DNA of 64,000 nucleotides from contig JBAIAC010000593.1 in the NCBI GenBank assembly GCA_037349315.1, forward strand, positions 1-64,000, in the 5' to 3' direction. Origin of the DNA: Chelydra serpentina. Lineage: Eukaryota > Chordata > Testudines > Chelydridae. The notes under the pieces were generated by a model that saw nothing but the letters and a program-made list of their open reading frames with translations, searched no databases and was not told the origin of the DNA. Of the stretch, positions 1 to 11,263 are shown piece after piece. The position numbers and the translations under genes were made by a program. Positions within the stretch are counted from its first letter, which is position 1, and the number at the start of each line of letters is the position of its first letter.

Positions 1-160
1 CTCCCCCAGGAATGCAGGTTAAAGTGGCCTCAAGTTTACAAAGTTGCCCAGGGGCAATCGTGTCTAAAATGACCCAGTTGTCCGCACTGGAAACAATTTC
101 CCGAGGGCTGGGGCAGGCAAGATCCTCTCCCCCAGTACCCTGAAATCCTCTGCCTCGACC
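1..160 (-). pseudogene. ERV nucleocapsid/protease remnant, copy 1
   Basis: This is a short minus-strand scrap of the gamma-type endogenous retrovirus seen more fully at 25.3-29.2 kb. Positions 54-95 encode a complete retroviral zinc knuckle of the form C-x2-C-x4-H-x4-C (CFQCGQLGHFRHDC), the RNA-binding part of Gag nucleocapsid. Positions 1-45 match 26533-26576, the protease-side sequence, and 46-160 match 27037-27153. About 460 bp present in the fuller copy are therefore missing here. The scrap ends abruptly at 160, where CR1 sequence begins. The left end is cut by the window edge. It cannot encode a working protein. Confidence 0.85.
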
Positions 161-905
161 AGAGGAGTAACAAAAAGGGTTTCTTCAGGTATGTTGGCAA
201 CAAGAAGAAAGTCAAGGAACATGTGGGCCCCTTGCTGAATGAGGGAGGGAACCTTGTGACAGAGGATGTGGAGAAAGCTAGTGTACTCAATGCTTTTTTT
301 GCCTCTGTCTTCACAGACAAGGGCAGCTCCCAGACGGCTGCCCTCCGCAGCACGGTATGGGGAGGAGGTGACCAGCCCTCTGTGGAGAAAGAAGTAGTTC
401 GGGACTATTTAGAAAAGCTGGACGAACACAAGTCCATGGGGCCGGATGCACTGCATCCGAGGGTGCTCAAGGAGTTGGCCGATGTGATTGCAGAGCCATT
501 GGCCATTATCTTTGACAAATCATGGCAATCGGGGGAGGTCCCGGATGACTGGAAAAAAGCTAATGTAGTGCCCATCTTTAAAAAAGGGAAGAAGGAAGAT
601 CCGGGGAACTACAGGCCAGTCAGTCTCACCTCAATCCCTGGAAAAATCATGGAACAGGTCCTCAAGGAATCAATTCTGAACCACTTAAAGGAGGGGAAAG
701 TGATCAGGAACAGTCAGCATGGATTCACCAAGGGCAAGTCATGCCTGACTAACCTAATTGCCTTCTATGATGAGATAACCGGCTCTGTGGATGAGGGGAA
801 AGCAGTGGATGTGCTGTTTCTTGACTTTAGCAAAGCTTTTGATACAGTCTCCCACAGTGTTCTTGCCAGCAAGTTAAAGAAGTATGGGCTGGATGAATGG
901 ACGGT
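161..905 (+). pseudogene. CR1 LINE reverse transcriptase fragment, copy 1
   Basis: This is an internal piece of the ORF2 polyprotein of a CR1 non-LTR retrotransposon. The frame is open from about 163 to 905 with no internal ATG of interest; its real start lay upstream in the lost 5' part. Visible RT signatures are NYRPVSLTS near residues 129-137 (counting from 223), the QHGFTKGKSC block near 165-174, and palm motif A FLDFSKAFDTV at about 817-849, which carries the first catalytic Asp. The later palm motif with the second Asp pair, the thumb and the 3' end are absent. The 5' endonuclease is also absent. Sequence passes straight into G-rich array at 905. It is dead on arrival but uninterrupted by stops, so young or recently copied. 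Confidence 0.93.
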
Positions 906-3900
906 AAGGGGTGTGGGTGCGGGTGGATGTTGAGCTTAGGGTGAGCATGAGGGTGGGGGTGCATGTGGGAGTTTGGGTGAGGGTGAGGGTGTGGGTGAGG
1001 CGGAGGGTGAGGTTCAGAGTGGGGGTGTGGGTTAGGGTGAGGGTGAGGGTTAGGGTCACTGTGGGGGTGGTGGTGAGGGTAAGTGTGGGTGTTAGGGTGA
1101 AATTGAAAGTGTGGGTGAGGGTGGGGGTTAGGGTGAGGGTGAGTTTGGGGGTGGGGATGAGGGTGAGGGAGAGGGTGATGGTGGGGGTAGGTGTGAGGGT
1201 GAGGATGAGGTTGGGGTTAGAGTTGACGGTGAGGGTGGGGGCGGAGGAAGGAGTGAGGGTGGCGGTGGGGGGTTGGGGTAAGGATGAGGGTGAGGGTGGG
1301 GGTGGGAGTGAGGGTGAGGGTGGTGGTTGGGGTTAGGGTGAGGGTCGGGGTGGGAGTGAGGATGAGAGTGGGGTGGGGGTGAGGCTGGGGGTTGGGGTGA
1401 GGGTGGCTGTGGGGGTGGTGGTTGGGGTAAGGATGAGGGTGCGTGTGAGGGTGAGGCTGGGGTTGGGGGTGGGGTGAGGGTGTGGGTGGGGATGCGGATG
1501 AGGGTGAGTTTGGGGGTGGGGGTTAGGGAGAGGGTGAGGTTGGGGGTGGGGATGAGGGTGAGGGAGAGGGTGATGGTGGGGGTAGGTGTGAGGGTGAGGA
1601 TGAGGTTGGGGTTAGGGTTGACGGTGAGGGTGGGGCTGGAGGTAGGAGTGAGGGTGGCGGTGGGGGGTTGGGGTAAGAATGAGGGTGAGGGTGGGGGTGG
1701 GAGTGAGGGTGAGGGTGGTGGTTGGGGTTAGGGTGAGGGTCGGGGTGGGAGTGAGGATGAGAGTGGGGTGGGGGTGAGGCTGGGGGTTGGGGTGAGGGTG
1801 GCTGTGGGGGTGGTGGTTGGGGTAAGGATGAGGGTGCCTGTGAGGGTGAGGCTGGGGTTGGGGGTGGGGTGAGGGTGAGGGTGTGGGTGGGGGTGCGGAT
1901 GAGGGTGAGTTTGGGGGTAGGGGTTAGGGAGAGGGTGAGGGTGCGTATAAGTGTGGGTGTTAGGGTGAGGTTGAATGTGTGGGTGAGGATGAGGGTGGGG
2001 GTTAGGGTGAGGGTGAGGGTGGGGGTAGGTGTGAGGGTGACGGTGAGCGTGGGGGTGGAGGTAGGAGTGAGGGTGGCAGTGGGGGTGGGGGTTGGGGTAA
2101 GGATGAGGGTTAGGGTGGGAGTGAGGGTGGAGGTGGGAGTGAGGGTGAGGGTAGTGGTGGGGGTGGGATTGGGGTGAGGGAGAGGGTGAGGCTGAGGGTA
2201 TGGGTTAGGGTTAGGGTGAGGGTGAGGATGAAGGTGGGGTTGGGGGTGGGGGTGAGGGTGAGATTGAGGTTGGGCTGGGGGTGGGGGTGAGGGTGAGGGT
2301 GAGGGTGGCAGTGGATGTGGGGGTGAGGGAGCGTGTGAGGGTGGGGTTGGATGTGCGGCTGAGTGTGAGGATGTGGGTGGGGGTTAGGGTGAGGGTAGGT
2401 GACGGTGAGGGTGAGGGTGGTGGTGGGGGTTATGGTGAGGGTGAGTGTGGGGGTGTGGGTTAGGGTGAGAGTAAGGGTTACGGTCGGGGTGGGGATGGGG
2501 TGGGTGCGGGTGGTCGTTGGAGTAAGGGTGAACTTCGGGGTGGGAGTGAGGATGAGAGTGGGGTGGGGGTGAGGCTGGGGGTTGGGGTGAGGGTGGGGTT
2601 GGTGGTTGGGGTAAGGATGAGGGTGAGTGTGAGTGTGAGGATGGGGTTGGGGGTCGAGTGAGGGTGAGGGTGTGGGTGGGGGTGCGGATGAGGGTGAGTG
2701 TGGGGGTTGGGGTGAGGTAGAGGGTGAGGGTGAGGGTGAGTGTTTAGGGTTAGGGTGAGGGTGAGGGTCAGCCTGCGGGTGGGGTGTTGGAGTGAGGGCG
2801 ACAGTTAGGGTGAGGGTGAGCATGAGGGTGAGGTTTAGGGTTAAGGTTAGGGTGAGAGTGTGGGTGGGGGTGAGTCTGAGGGTGAGGGTGGTGGTGGGGG
2901 TGGGGGAGAGGGTAAGGGTGGAGTTCGGGGTGGGGGTTAGGATGAGGGTGAAGGTGCGGGTAAGAGTGGGGGTGGGGTGGGGTTTAGGGTGATGGTGAAA
3001 GTGTGGGTGAGGATGGGGGTGGGGGTGAGGGTGAGGGTGAGGGTTAGGGTGAGTGTGAGGGTGAGGTTGGGGGTGGGGATGAGGGTGGGGGTGATTGTGG
3101 CCGTGGGGTGTGGGTTGTGGTAAGGATGAGGGTGAGGGTGGAAGTGAGGGTGGGGGTGGGGGTGGGAGTGGTGAGAGGGTGAGGCTGAGGGTATGGGTGG
3201 GGGTTAGGGTGAGGGTGAGGTTGAAGGTGGGGTTGAGTGTGGGGGTCGGGGTTAGAGTGAGGGTGAGGGTAGGGTAGGGTTAGGTTGGGGTTGGGAGTTA
3301 GGGGAAGGGTTAGGGTGCTAGTGAGGGGCTGGTGGGGGTGGAGGTTAGTGTGAGGGTGAGGGTGGGGGTGTGGGTTAGGGTGTGGGTGAGGGTTAGGGTC
3401 GAGGTGGGGGTCAGTGGGAGGGTGGGGGTGGGGGTTGGGGTTGGGATTAGGGTGAGGGTGAGGGTGGAGGTGGGGGTGGGAGTGAGGGTGGGGGTGAGGG
3501 TCAGGGTGAGGGTGGGGGTATGGGTGAGGTTGGCGGTGGGGGTGGGAGTTGGTGTAAGGTTGGGGGTGGGAGTGAGGGTGGGGGTGGGGTGGGGGTGAGG
3601 CTGGGGGTTGGGGTGAGGGTGGCGGTGGGGGTGGTGGTTGGGGTAAGGATGAGGGTGAGTGTGAGCATGATGCTGGGGTTGGGGTTGGTGTGAGGGTGAG
3701 GGTGTGGATGGGGGTGCCGATGAGTGTGAGTGTGGGGGTTGGGGTGAGGGAGAGGGTGAGGGTGGGGGTGAGGGTGAGTGTTTAGGGTTAGGGTTAGGGT
3801 GAGGGTGAGGGTGAGGGTGACGGTGAGGGTGAGGGTCAGCGTGCGGGTGGGGGGATGGGGTGAGGGCGACAGTTAGGGTGAGGGTGACAGTGAGGTTTAG

Positions 3901-6735
3901 GGTTAAAGTTAGGGTGAGAGTGTCGGTGGGGGTGAGTCTGAGGGTGAGGGTTGGGGTGGGGGTGGGGGAGAGGGTAAGGGTGGGGTTCGTGGTCGGGGTT
4001 AGGATGAGGGTGAAGTTGAGGGTAAGAGTGGGGGTGGGGTGGGGTTTAGGGTGACGGTGAAAGTGTGGGTGAGGGTGAGGATGGCGGTTAGTGTGAGTGT
4101 GAGGGTGAGGTTGGGGGTGGGGATGTGGGTGAGGGAGAGGGTGAGGGCGGGGATGGGGGTAGGGGTGAGGGTGAGGTTGGGGGAGGGGTGAGGGGGAGGG
4201 TGGAAGTTGGGGTTAGGGTGAGGGTGGGGGTGGGGGTGGGAGTGAAGGTGACGGTGGGGGTGGGGGTGATTGTGGCGGTGGGGGTGTGGGTTGTGGTAAG
4301 GATGGGGGTGAGGGTGGAAGTGAGGGTGAGGTTGTGGGAGGGAGTGAGGGTGAGGGTGGGGGTGGGAGTGGTGAGAGGGTGAGGGTGAGGTTAAAGGTAC
4401 GGTTGGGTGTGGGGGTGTGGGTTAGGGTGAGGGTAGGGTAGGGTGAGGTTGGGGTTGGGAGTTAGGGGGAGGGTTAGGGTGAGAGTGAGGGGCTGGTGGG
4501 GGTGGATGTTAGGGTGAGGGTGAGGGTGGGGGTGTGGGTTAGGGTGAGGGTTAGGGTCGGGTCAGGGGTGGGGGTGGGGGTTGGGGTTGGGCTTAGGGTA
4601 AGGGTGAGGGTGGTGGTGGGGATGGGAGTGATGGTGGGGGTGAGGGTCAGGGTGAGGTTGGGGGTGAGGGTGAGGTTGCGGGTGAGAGTGAGGGTGAGGG
4701 AGTTAATGGGGGTGCGGTGGGAGTGGGGTTAGGGTGAGTGTGAGGTTTAGGGTTAAGGTTACGGTGAAAGTGGGGGTGTGGTGGGGGTTAGGGTGAGGGT
4801 GAGCGTTGGGGGGGGTTTGAGTGTGAGGATGGGGGTTAGGGTGGGGTGGGGATGAGGGTGATGGTGAGAGTTAGGGTGTGGGTGAGGCTGAGGGTGAGGT
4901 TCAGAGTGGGCGTGTGGGTTAGGGTGAGGGTTAGGGACGCTGTGGGGGTGGGGGGATGGGTGAGGGTGAAGATGAGGTTGGGGAGGGGTGAGGGTGAGGG
5001 TGCGGGTGGATGTTGGGGTTAGGGTGAGCATGAGAGTGGGGGTGCGTGTGGCAGTTAGGGTGAGGGAGAGGGTGGGGTTGGGGTTGGGGGTTGGGGTGAG
5101 TGTAAGGGTGAGGGTAGAGTGAGGGTGAGGTTTGGGGGTGAGAGTTAGGGTGAGGGTTAGGGTGTGGGTGAGGCTGAGGGTGAGGTTCAGAGTGGGGGTG
5201 TGCTTTAGGGTGAGGGTGAGGGTTAGGGTCACGGTGGGGGTGGGGGTTTAGGTGAGGGTGAGGGTGTGGATGGGGTTGGGAGTGAGGGTGAGGTTGGCAT
5301 TGCGGGTGAGTGTGGCAGTGGGCGTGGGGGTGGTGGTTGGGAGTGGGGGTGAGGGAGTGGTTGAGGCTGAGGGTATAGGTGGGGGTTAGGGTTAGTGAGA
5401 GGGTGAAGGTGGGGTTCGGGGTGCGGGTAGGGGTTGAGGTGAGGGTGAGGTTGGGGGTGGCAGTGGGGTGTAGTGTGGGTCAGGGTTGGGTTCGGGTGGG
5501 GGTGGGTTTGGGTGTGGGGATGGTGGTGAAGGTGAGGTTGGGGGTGGGTTTTGGAGTGAGGGTGAGGTTTCGGGTTAAGGTTAGTGTGAGAGTGGGGGTG
5601 GGGGTGAGGATGAGGGTGAGGGTGGGGGTTGGCGTGGGGGAGAGGGTAAGGATGGGGTGTGGGTGTGGGTTAGGGTTAGGGTGAGGGTGAGGGTGAGGGT
5701 GATGATGAGGTTGAGGGTGGGGGTTGTGGTGAGGGTGAGGCTGCAGGTGGAGGTGAGGGTGTGGGTGTGGGTGAGATTGAGGGTGGGGTGAGGGTGAGGG
5801 TGGCAGAAGGGGTGGGGATGGGGGTTGGGTTAACGGTGGGGATGGGGTGGTGGTGGGGGGGGGTGAGGCAGTGGGTGAGGGTTGGGGTGCGGGTTAGGGT
5901 GAGGGTGAGGTTTGGGGTGGGGTGGGGGTGGCGGTGAGGGGTGAGGGTGGGGGAAGGGTGAGGGTGAGGGTGGGGGTTGTGGTTAACATGAGGGTGAGGG
6001 TGGGTGTGGGTGTGGGAGTGAGGGTGGGGGTGGGGGGTGATGGTGGGGGTGAGGGTGGTGGTGGGGGTGGGGGTTGTGGTAAGGATGAGGGTGAGGGTGG
6101 GCAGTGGGCGTTGGGGTTGGGGTAAGGGTGGGGGTGGGGTGGGAGTGGGGATGAGGGAGTGGTTGAGGCTGAGGGTATGGGTGGGGTTTAGGATTAGGGT
6201 GAGGGTGAAGTTGGGGTTTGTGGTGGGGGTCGGGGTTGAGGTGAGGGTGAGGGTGAGGTTGGGGGTGGCGGTGAGTGGTAGGGTGAGGATGAGGTTGGGA
6301 GTGGGGCTTGGAGCTAGGGTGAGGGTGATGGTGGGGTGCGGGTCAGGGTTGGGTTGGGGTGGTGGTGGAGGTTGGCATGAGGGTGGGTGTGGGGGTGGGG
6401 CTGGGGGTGAGGGAGAGGGTGGGGTTAGGGTGAGGGTGAGGTTGGGGGTGGAGGTGGGGATGGTGGTGAAGGTGAGGGTAGGGGTGGGTGTTGGGGTGAG
6501 GGTGAGCGTGAGGGTGAGGTTTAGCGCTAAGGTTAGGATGAGAGTGGGGGTGGGGGTGAGGGTGAGGGTGGGGGTGGGGTGGGGGTTAGAGTGAGGGTTA
6601 GGATGGGAGTGGTGGTGGGGGTGAGGGTGAGGTTGTGGGTGGGGGTGGGAGTGGCGTGAGGGGGAGGTTGAGCATGGGGGTGGGGTTGGGGGGTTGGGGT
6701 AAGGGTGAGGGTTAGGGTGAGGGTGAGGGTGGGGG
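906..6735 (+). repeat. Degenerate telomere-like G-rich array, block 1
   Basis: 5.8 kb of variants of a G-rich hexamer on the plus strand. GGGTGA dominates, mixed with GGGTTA, GGGGGT, GGGTGT and GGGTGC. Perfect TTAGGG occurs only in short runs, for example around 2739-2760 and 3781-3800. Those runs sit in a recurring longer module (a short TTAGGG run, then GGTCAGCGTG-type sequence, then a TTTAGGGTTAAGGTTAGGG core) that marks a higher-order repeat. No gene is supported here. Open frames of 60-364 codons on both strands are Val-Arg, Gly-Glu, Thr-Leu, His-Pro or Ser-Pro periodic products of the hexamer. Positions 906-3589 recur almost unchanged at 8622-11263. Confidence 0.95.
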
Positions 6736-7385
6736 TGGCAGCCATGGGCGGCAGAAGCCAATGAGTCCAAGAAACCCCCGCATCTGCTTCTTGGTAGAAG
6801 GTAACGGGCACCGCTGAATGGCCGGAATGCGGGCTGGATCCCTCTGTTGGCCCTTCCAGATGAACCCGAAGAGGTACTGAGAGTCAGGGTGGACAGGGAT
6901 GCTAAAAGAGGCTGATTTTAGGTCAATAGCAGTAAACCATTGGGCATCCCAGGGGAACTGGCTGATAATGGTGGCCAGATCCTGGCACAACGACGTGGAG
7001 GGGAACGATATACCTAGAGCCCAGCCATAAGTCCTGAACAAAACGCCACTCCGCGGGGTCTCCCTACTTCTTCGGCGGCTTTTTTGACCGGAAGAATAGG
7101 AGCGTTGCATGGGGAGCGTTGGGCCTTAACAAGGCCCTGCTTTACAAATCCTTCTACAATAAGGCGTATGCCTTCCCTAGCTTTTAACAATAAGGGATAC
7201 TGGGGAACAGATGGGGGAAGCAAGGAGGCCTTGACCTGGATGCGGACAGGCTCCACGGAGAGGAGCAGTCCCACATCAGTGTCTGAAGTTCCCCACAGGG
7301 ACGGTGGCAGGCCTGCCAAATCTGGGGGGAGAGGGGGAAGGAACATTCTTTTCTTTGGGAGGAGTGTTCCTTCCCTGTAACCATT
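6736..7385 (-). pseudogene. ERV pol (reverse transcriptase) remnant, copy 1
   Basis: Minus-strand remnant of a gamma-type retroviral RT. The frame at about 7014-7346 carries the N-terminal RT region with REGIRLIVEGFVKQGLV and a following PVKK, as in the RT fingers of this class. The second frame, about 6712-7110, carries the palm segment TAIDLKSASFSIPVHPDSQY. Relative to the copy at 25.3 kb, 257 bp are missing at 6847-6853; this removes the YVDD catalytic motif. The two parts are in different frames. The left edge at 6736 passes directly into telomere-like array, at the same junction as the copy at 25336. Confidence 0.9.
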
Positions 7386-7685
7386 ACCTTAGGCTTGAAT
7401 ATTGACCGTGGATGGCTCGGTCATTACCTTAATTGAATTTATTTCCTTTCAATTAAGTAGCCTCTTAACGTTGGTATAGGCACTTCCACCTTCTCATATT
7501 TCTTTGAATGTATAAATATCTGTTCACTGTCTGTTCCATTCATAGAATCTCAGGGTTGGAAGGGACCTCAGGAGGTCATCCGAAAGCTTATGCTGCAATA
7601 GATTTGTTAGTCTCTAAGGTGCCACAGGTATTTTTCTTGTTTTCTTTTTGCTGACACAGACCAACACAGCCACTACACTGAAACC
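7386..7685 (+). repeat. Dispersed amniote repeat with CR1-tail patch
   Basis: An AT-richer non-coding segment interrupting the ERV between pol and pro. The portion 7581-7685 contains a familiar interspersed block (GAAAGCTTATGC, then TTTGTTAGTCTCTAAGGTGC, then CTGACACAGACCAACACAG) that I recognise as common in reptile genomes but will not assign to a named family. At 7541-7580 a 40-bp patch reading CATAGAATCTCAGGGTTGG and onward is a CR1 3'-tail piece (minus strand) absent from the sister copy at 26234-26505, so this copy is a mosaic. Confidence 0.75.
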
Positions 7686-7876
7686 TTCCCTGCAATAAAC
7701 TCATCAGTAAGCCCCCCTCCCCCAGGAATGCAGGTTAAAGTGGCCTCAAGTTTACAAAGTTGCCCAGGGGCAATCGTGTCTAAAATGACCCAGTTGTCCG
7801 CACTGGAAACAATTTCCCGAGGGCTGGGGCAGGCAAGATCCTCTCCCCCAGTACCCTGAAATCCTCTGCCTCGACC
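7686..7876 (-). pseudogene. ERV protease/nucleocapsid remnant, copy 2
   Basis: Positions 7717-7876 are the second copy of the scrap at 1-160, with the zinc knuckle at 7770-7811. The extra sequence 7686-7716 shows what lies left of the window edge in copy 1: the end of the ERV protease region next to the dispersed repeat. The 460-bp deletion and the fusion to CR1 are the same as in copy 1. Confidence 0.87.
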
Positions 7877-10800
7877 AGAGGAGTAACAAAAAGGGTTTCT
7901 TCAGGTATGTTGGCAACAAGAAGAAAGTCAAGGAACATGTGGGCCCCTTGCTGAATGAGGGAGGGAACCTTGTGACAGAGGATGTGGAGAAAGCTAGTGT
8001 ACTCAATGCTTTTTTTGCCTCTGTCTTCACAGACAAGGGCAGCTCCCAGACGGCTGCCCTCCGCAGCACGGTATGGGGAGGAGGTGACCAGCCCTCTGTG
8101 GAGAAAGAAGTAGTTCGGGACTATTTAGAAAAGCTGGACGAACACAAGTCCATGGGGCCGGATGCACTGCATCCGAGGGTGCTCAAGGAGTTGGCCGATG
8201 TGATTGCAGAGCCATTGGCCATTATCTTTGACAAATCATGGCAATCGGGGGAGGTCCCGGATGACTGGAAAAAAGCTAATGTAGTGCCCATCTTTAAAAA
8301 AGGGAAGAAGGAAGATCCGGGGAACTACAGGCCAGTCAGTCTCACCTCAATCCCTGGAAAAATCATGGAACAGGTCCTCAAGGAATCAATTCTGAACCAC
8401 TTAAAGGAGGGGAAAGTGATCAGGAACAGTCAGCATGGATTCACCAAGGGCAAGTCATGCCTGACTAACCTAATTGCCTTCTATGATGAGATAACCGGCT
8501 CTGTGGATGAGGGGAAAGCAGTGGATGTGCTGTTTCTTGACTTTAGCAAAGCTTTTGATACAGTCTCCCACAGTGTTCTTGCCAGCAAGTTAAAGAAGTA
8601 TGGGCTGGATGAATGGACGGTAAGGGGTGTGGGTGCGGGTGGATGTTGAGCTTAGGGTGAGCATGAGGGTGGGGGTGCATGTGGGAGTTTGGGTGAGGGT
8701 GAGGGTGTGGGTGAGGCGGAGGGTGAGGTTCAGAGTGGGGGTGTGGGTTAGGGTGAGGGTGAGGGTTAGGGTCACTGTGGGGGTGGTGGTGAGGGTAAGT
8801 GTGGGTGTTAGGGTGAAATTGAAAGTGTGGGTGAGGGTGGGGGTTAGGGTGAGGGTGAGTTTGGGGGTGGGGATGAGGGTGAGGGAGAGGGTGATGGTGG
8901 GGGTAGGTGTGAGGGTGAGGATGAGGTTGGGGTTAGAGTTGACGGTGAGGGTGGGGGCGGAGGAAGGAGTGAGGGTGGCGGTGGGGGGTTGGGGTAAGGA
9001 TGAGGGTGAGGGTGGGGGTGGGAGTGAGGGTGAGGGTGGTGGTTGGGGTTAGGGTGAGGGTCGGGGTGGGAGTGAGGATGAGAGTGGGGTGGGGGTGAGG
9101 CTGGGGGTTGGGGTGAGGGTGGCTGTGGGGGTGGTGGTTGGGGTAAGGATGAGGGTGCGTGTGAGGGTGAGGCTGGGGTTGGGGGTGGGGTGAGGGTGTG
9201 GGTGGGGATGCGGATGAGGGTGAGTTTGGGGGTGGGGGTTAGGGAGAGGGTGAGGTTGGGGGTGGGGATGAGGGTGAGGGAGAGGGTGATGGTGGGGGTA
9301 GGTGTGAGGGTGAGGATGAGGTTGGGGTTAGGGTTGACGGTGAGGGTGGGGCTGGAGGTAGGAGTGAGGGTGGCGGTGGGGGGTTGGGGTAAGAATGAGG
9401 GTGAGGGTGGGGGTGGGAGTGAGGGTGAGGGTGGTGGTTGGGGTTAGGGTGAGGGTCGGGGTGGGAGTGAGGATGAGAGTGGGGTGGGGGTGAGGCTGGG
9501 GGTTGGGGTGAGGGTGGCTGTGGGGGTGGTGGTTGGGGTAAGGATGAGGGTGCCTGTGAGGGTGAGGCTGGGGTTGGGGGTGGGGTGAGGGTGAGGGTGT
9601 GGGTGGGGGTGCGGATGAGGGTGAGTTTGGGGGTAGGGGTTAGGGAGAGGGTGAGGGTGCGTATAAGTGTGGGTGTTAGGGTGAGGTTGAATGTGTGGGT
9701 GAGGATGAGGGTGGGGGTTAGGGTGAGGGTGAGGGTGGGGGTAGGTGTGAGGGTGACGGTGAGCGTGGGGGTGGAGGTAGGAGTGAGGGTGGCAGTGGGG
9801 GTGGGGGTTGGGGTAAGGATGAGGGTTAGGGTGGGAGTGAGGGTGGAGGTGGGAGTGAGGGTGAGGGTAGTGGTGGGGGTGGGATTGGGGTGAGGGAGAG
9901 GGTGAGGCTGAGGGTATGGGTTAGGGTTAGGGTGAGGGTGAGGATGAAGGTGGGGTTGGGGGTGGGGGTGAGGGTGAGATTGAGGTTGGGCTGGGGGTGA
10001 GGGAGCGTGTGAGGGTGGGGTTGGATGTGCGGCTGAGTGTGAGGATGTGGGTGGGGGTTAGGGTGAGGGTAGGTGACGGTGAGGGTGAGGGTGGTGGTGG
10101 GGGTTATGGTGAGGGTGAGTGTGGGGGTGTGGGTTAGGGTGAGAGTAAGGGTTACGGTCGGGGTGGGGATGGGGTGGGTGCGGGTGGTCGTTGGAGTAAG
10201 GGTGAACTTCGGGGTGGGAGTGAGGATGAGAGTGGGGTGGGGGTGAGGCTGGGGGTTGGGGTGAGGGTGGGGTTGGTGGTTGGGGTAAGGATGAGGGTGA
10301 GTGTGAGTGTGAGGATGGGGTTGGGGGTCGAGTGAGGGTGAGGGTGTGGGTGGGGGTGCGGATGAGGGTGAGTGTGGGGGTTGGGGTGAGGTAGAGGGTG
10401 AGGGTGAGGGTGAGTGTTTAGGGTTAGGGTGAGGGTGAGGGTCAGCCTGCGGGTGGGGTGTTGGAGTGAGGGCGACAGTTAGGGTGAGGGTGAGCATGAG
10501 GGTGAGGTTTAGGGTTAAGGTTAGGGTGAGAGTGTGGGTGGGGGTGAGTCTGAGGGTGAGGGTGGTGGTGGGGGTGGGGGAGAGGGTAAGGGTGGAGTTC
10601 GGGGTGGGGGTTAGGATGAGGGTGAAGGTGCGGGTAAGAGTGGGGGTGGGGTGGGGTTTAGGGTGATGGTGAAAGTGTGGGTGAGGATGGGGGTGGGGGT
10701 GAGGGTGAGGGTGAGGGTTAGGGTGAGTGTCAGGGTGAGGTTGGGGGTGGGGATGAGGGTGGGGGTGATTGTGGCCGTGGGGTGTGGGTTGTGGTAAGGA

Positions 10801-11263
10801 TGAGGGTGAGGGTGGAAGTGAGGGTGGGGGTGGGGGTGGGAGTGGTGAGAGGGTGAGGCTGAGGGTATGGGTGGGGGTTAGGGTGAGGGTGAGGTTGAAG
10901 GTGGGGTTGGGTGTGGGGGTCGGGGTTAGAGTGAGGGTGAGGGTAGGGTAGGGTTAGGTTGGGGTTGGGAGTTAGGGGAAGGGTTAGGGTGCTAGTGAGG
11001 GGCTGGTGGGGGTGGAGGTTAGTGTGAGGGTGAGGGTGGGGGTGTGGGTTAGGGTGTGGGTGAGGGTTAGGGTCGAGGTGGGGGTCAGTGGGAGGGTGGG
11101 GGTGGGGGTTGGGGTTGGGATTAGGGTGAGGGTGAGGGTGGAGGTGGGGGTGGGAGTGAGGGTGGGGGTGAGGGTCAGGGTGAGGGTGGGGGTATGGGTG
11201 AGGTTGGCGGTGGGGGTGGGAGTTGGTGTAAGGTTGGGGGTGGGAGTGAGGGTGGGGGTGGGG
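7717..11263 (+). repeat. Segmental duplication, copy 2 (partner at 1-3589)
   Basis: Direct-orientation partner of 1-3589. It lacks 42 bp near 10001 that are present at 2285-2326; the lost block is flanked by short GGGGGTGAGG-like direct repeats, as expected for slippage. Unlike copy 1, its array portion continues into a further tandem duplication. Confidence 0.93.
7877..8621 (+). pseudogene. CR1 LINE reverse transcriptase fragment, copy 2
   Basis: Direct duplicate of 161-905, with no difference seen by eye. It has the same open frame, the same RT blocks, motif A at about 8533-8565 and the same truncation into G-rich array at 8621. Because both breakpoints are identical, this is a segmental copy and not an independent CR1 insertion. 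Confidence 0.93.

Larger units (their letters stand above)
1..3589 (+). repeat. Segmental duplication, copy 1 (partner at 7717-11263)
   Basis: The whole stretch, covering ERV scrap, CR1 scrap and 2.7 kb of array, is repeated in direct orientation at an offset of 7716 bp. The offset falls to 7674 after a 42-bp block near 2285-2326 that the second copy lacks. By eye I found only two substitutions besides that indel (near 3050 and near 3236). Identity ends near 3589 and 11263. The left end of copy 1 is cut by the window. Confidence 0.93.

Noticed and set aside
36..353. Minus-strand 105-codon frame across the ERV-CR1 joint (also 7752-8069)
   Set aside because: It is half antisense CR1 and half ERV nucleocapsid. 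Only the last 40 or so residues with the zinc knuckle are meaningful.
5676..6770. Long open frame (364 codons) rich in His-Pro and Thr-Leu in the array
   Set aside because: The complement of GGGTGA has no stop in any frame, so open frames of any length are expected. There is no domain, no codon bias and no start context. The same applies to all frames inside 906-6735, 8622-15743, 24417-25335, 30647-44995 and 51991-63403.
7084..7380. Plus-strand frames opposite ERV pol (also 25932-26228)
   Set aside because: Antisense of RT; no recognisable protein features.
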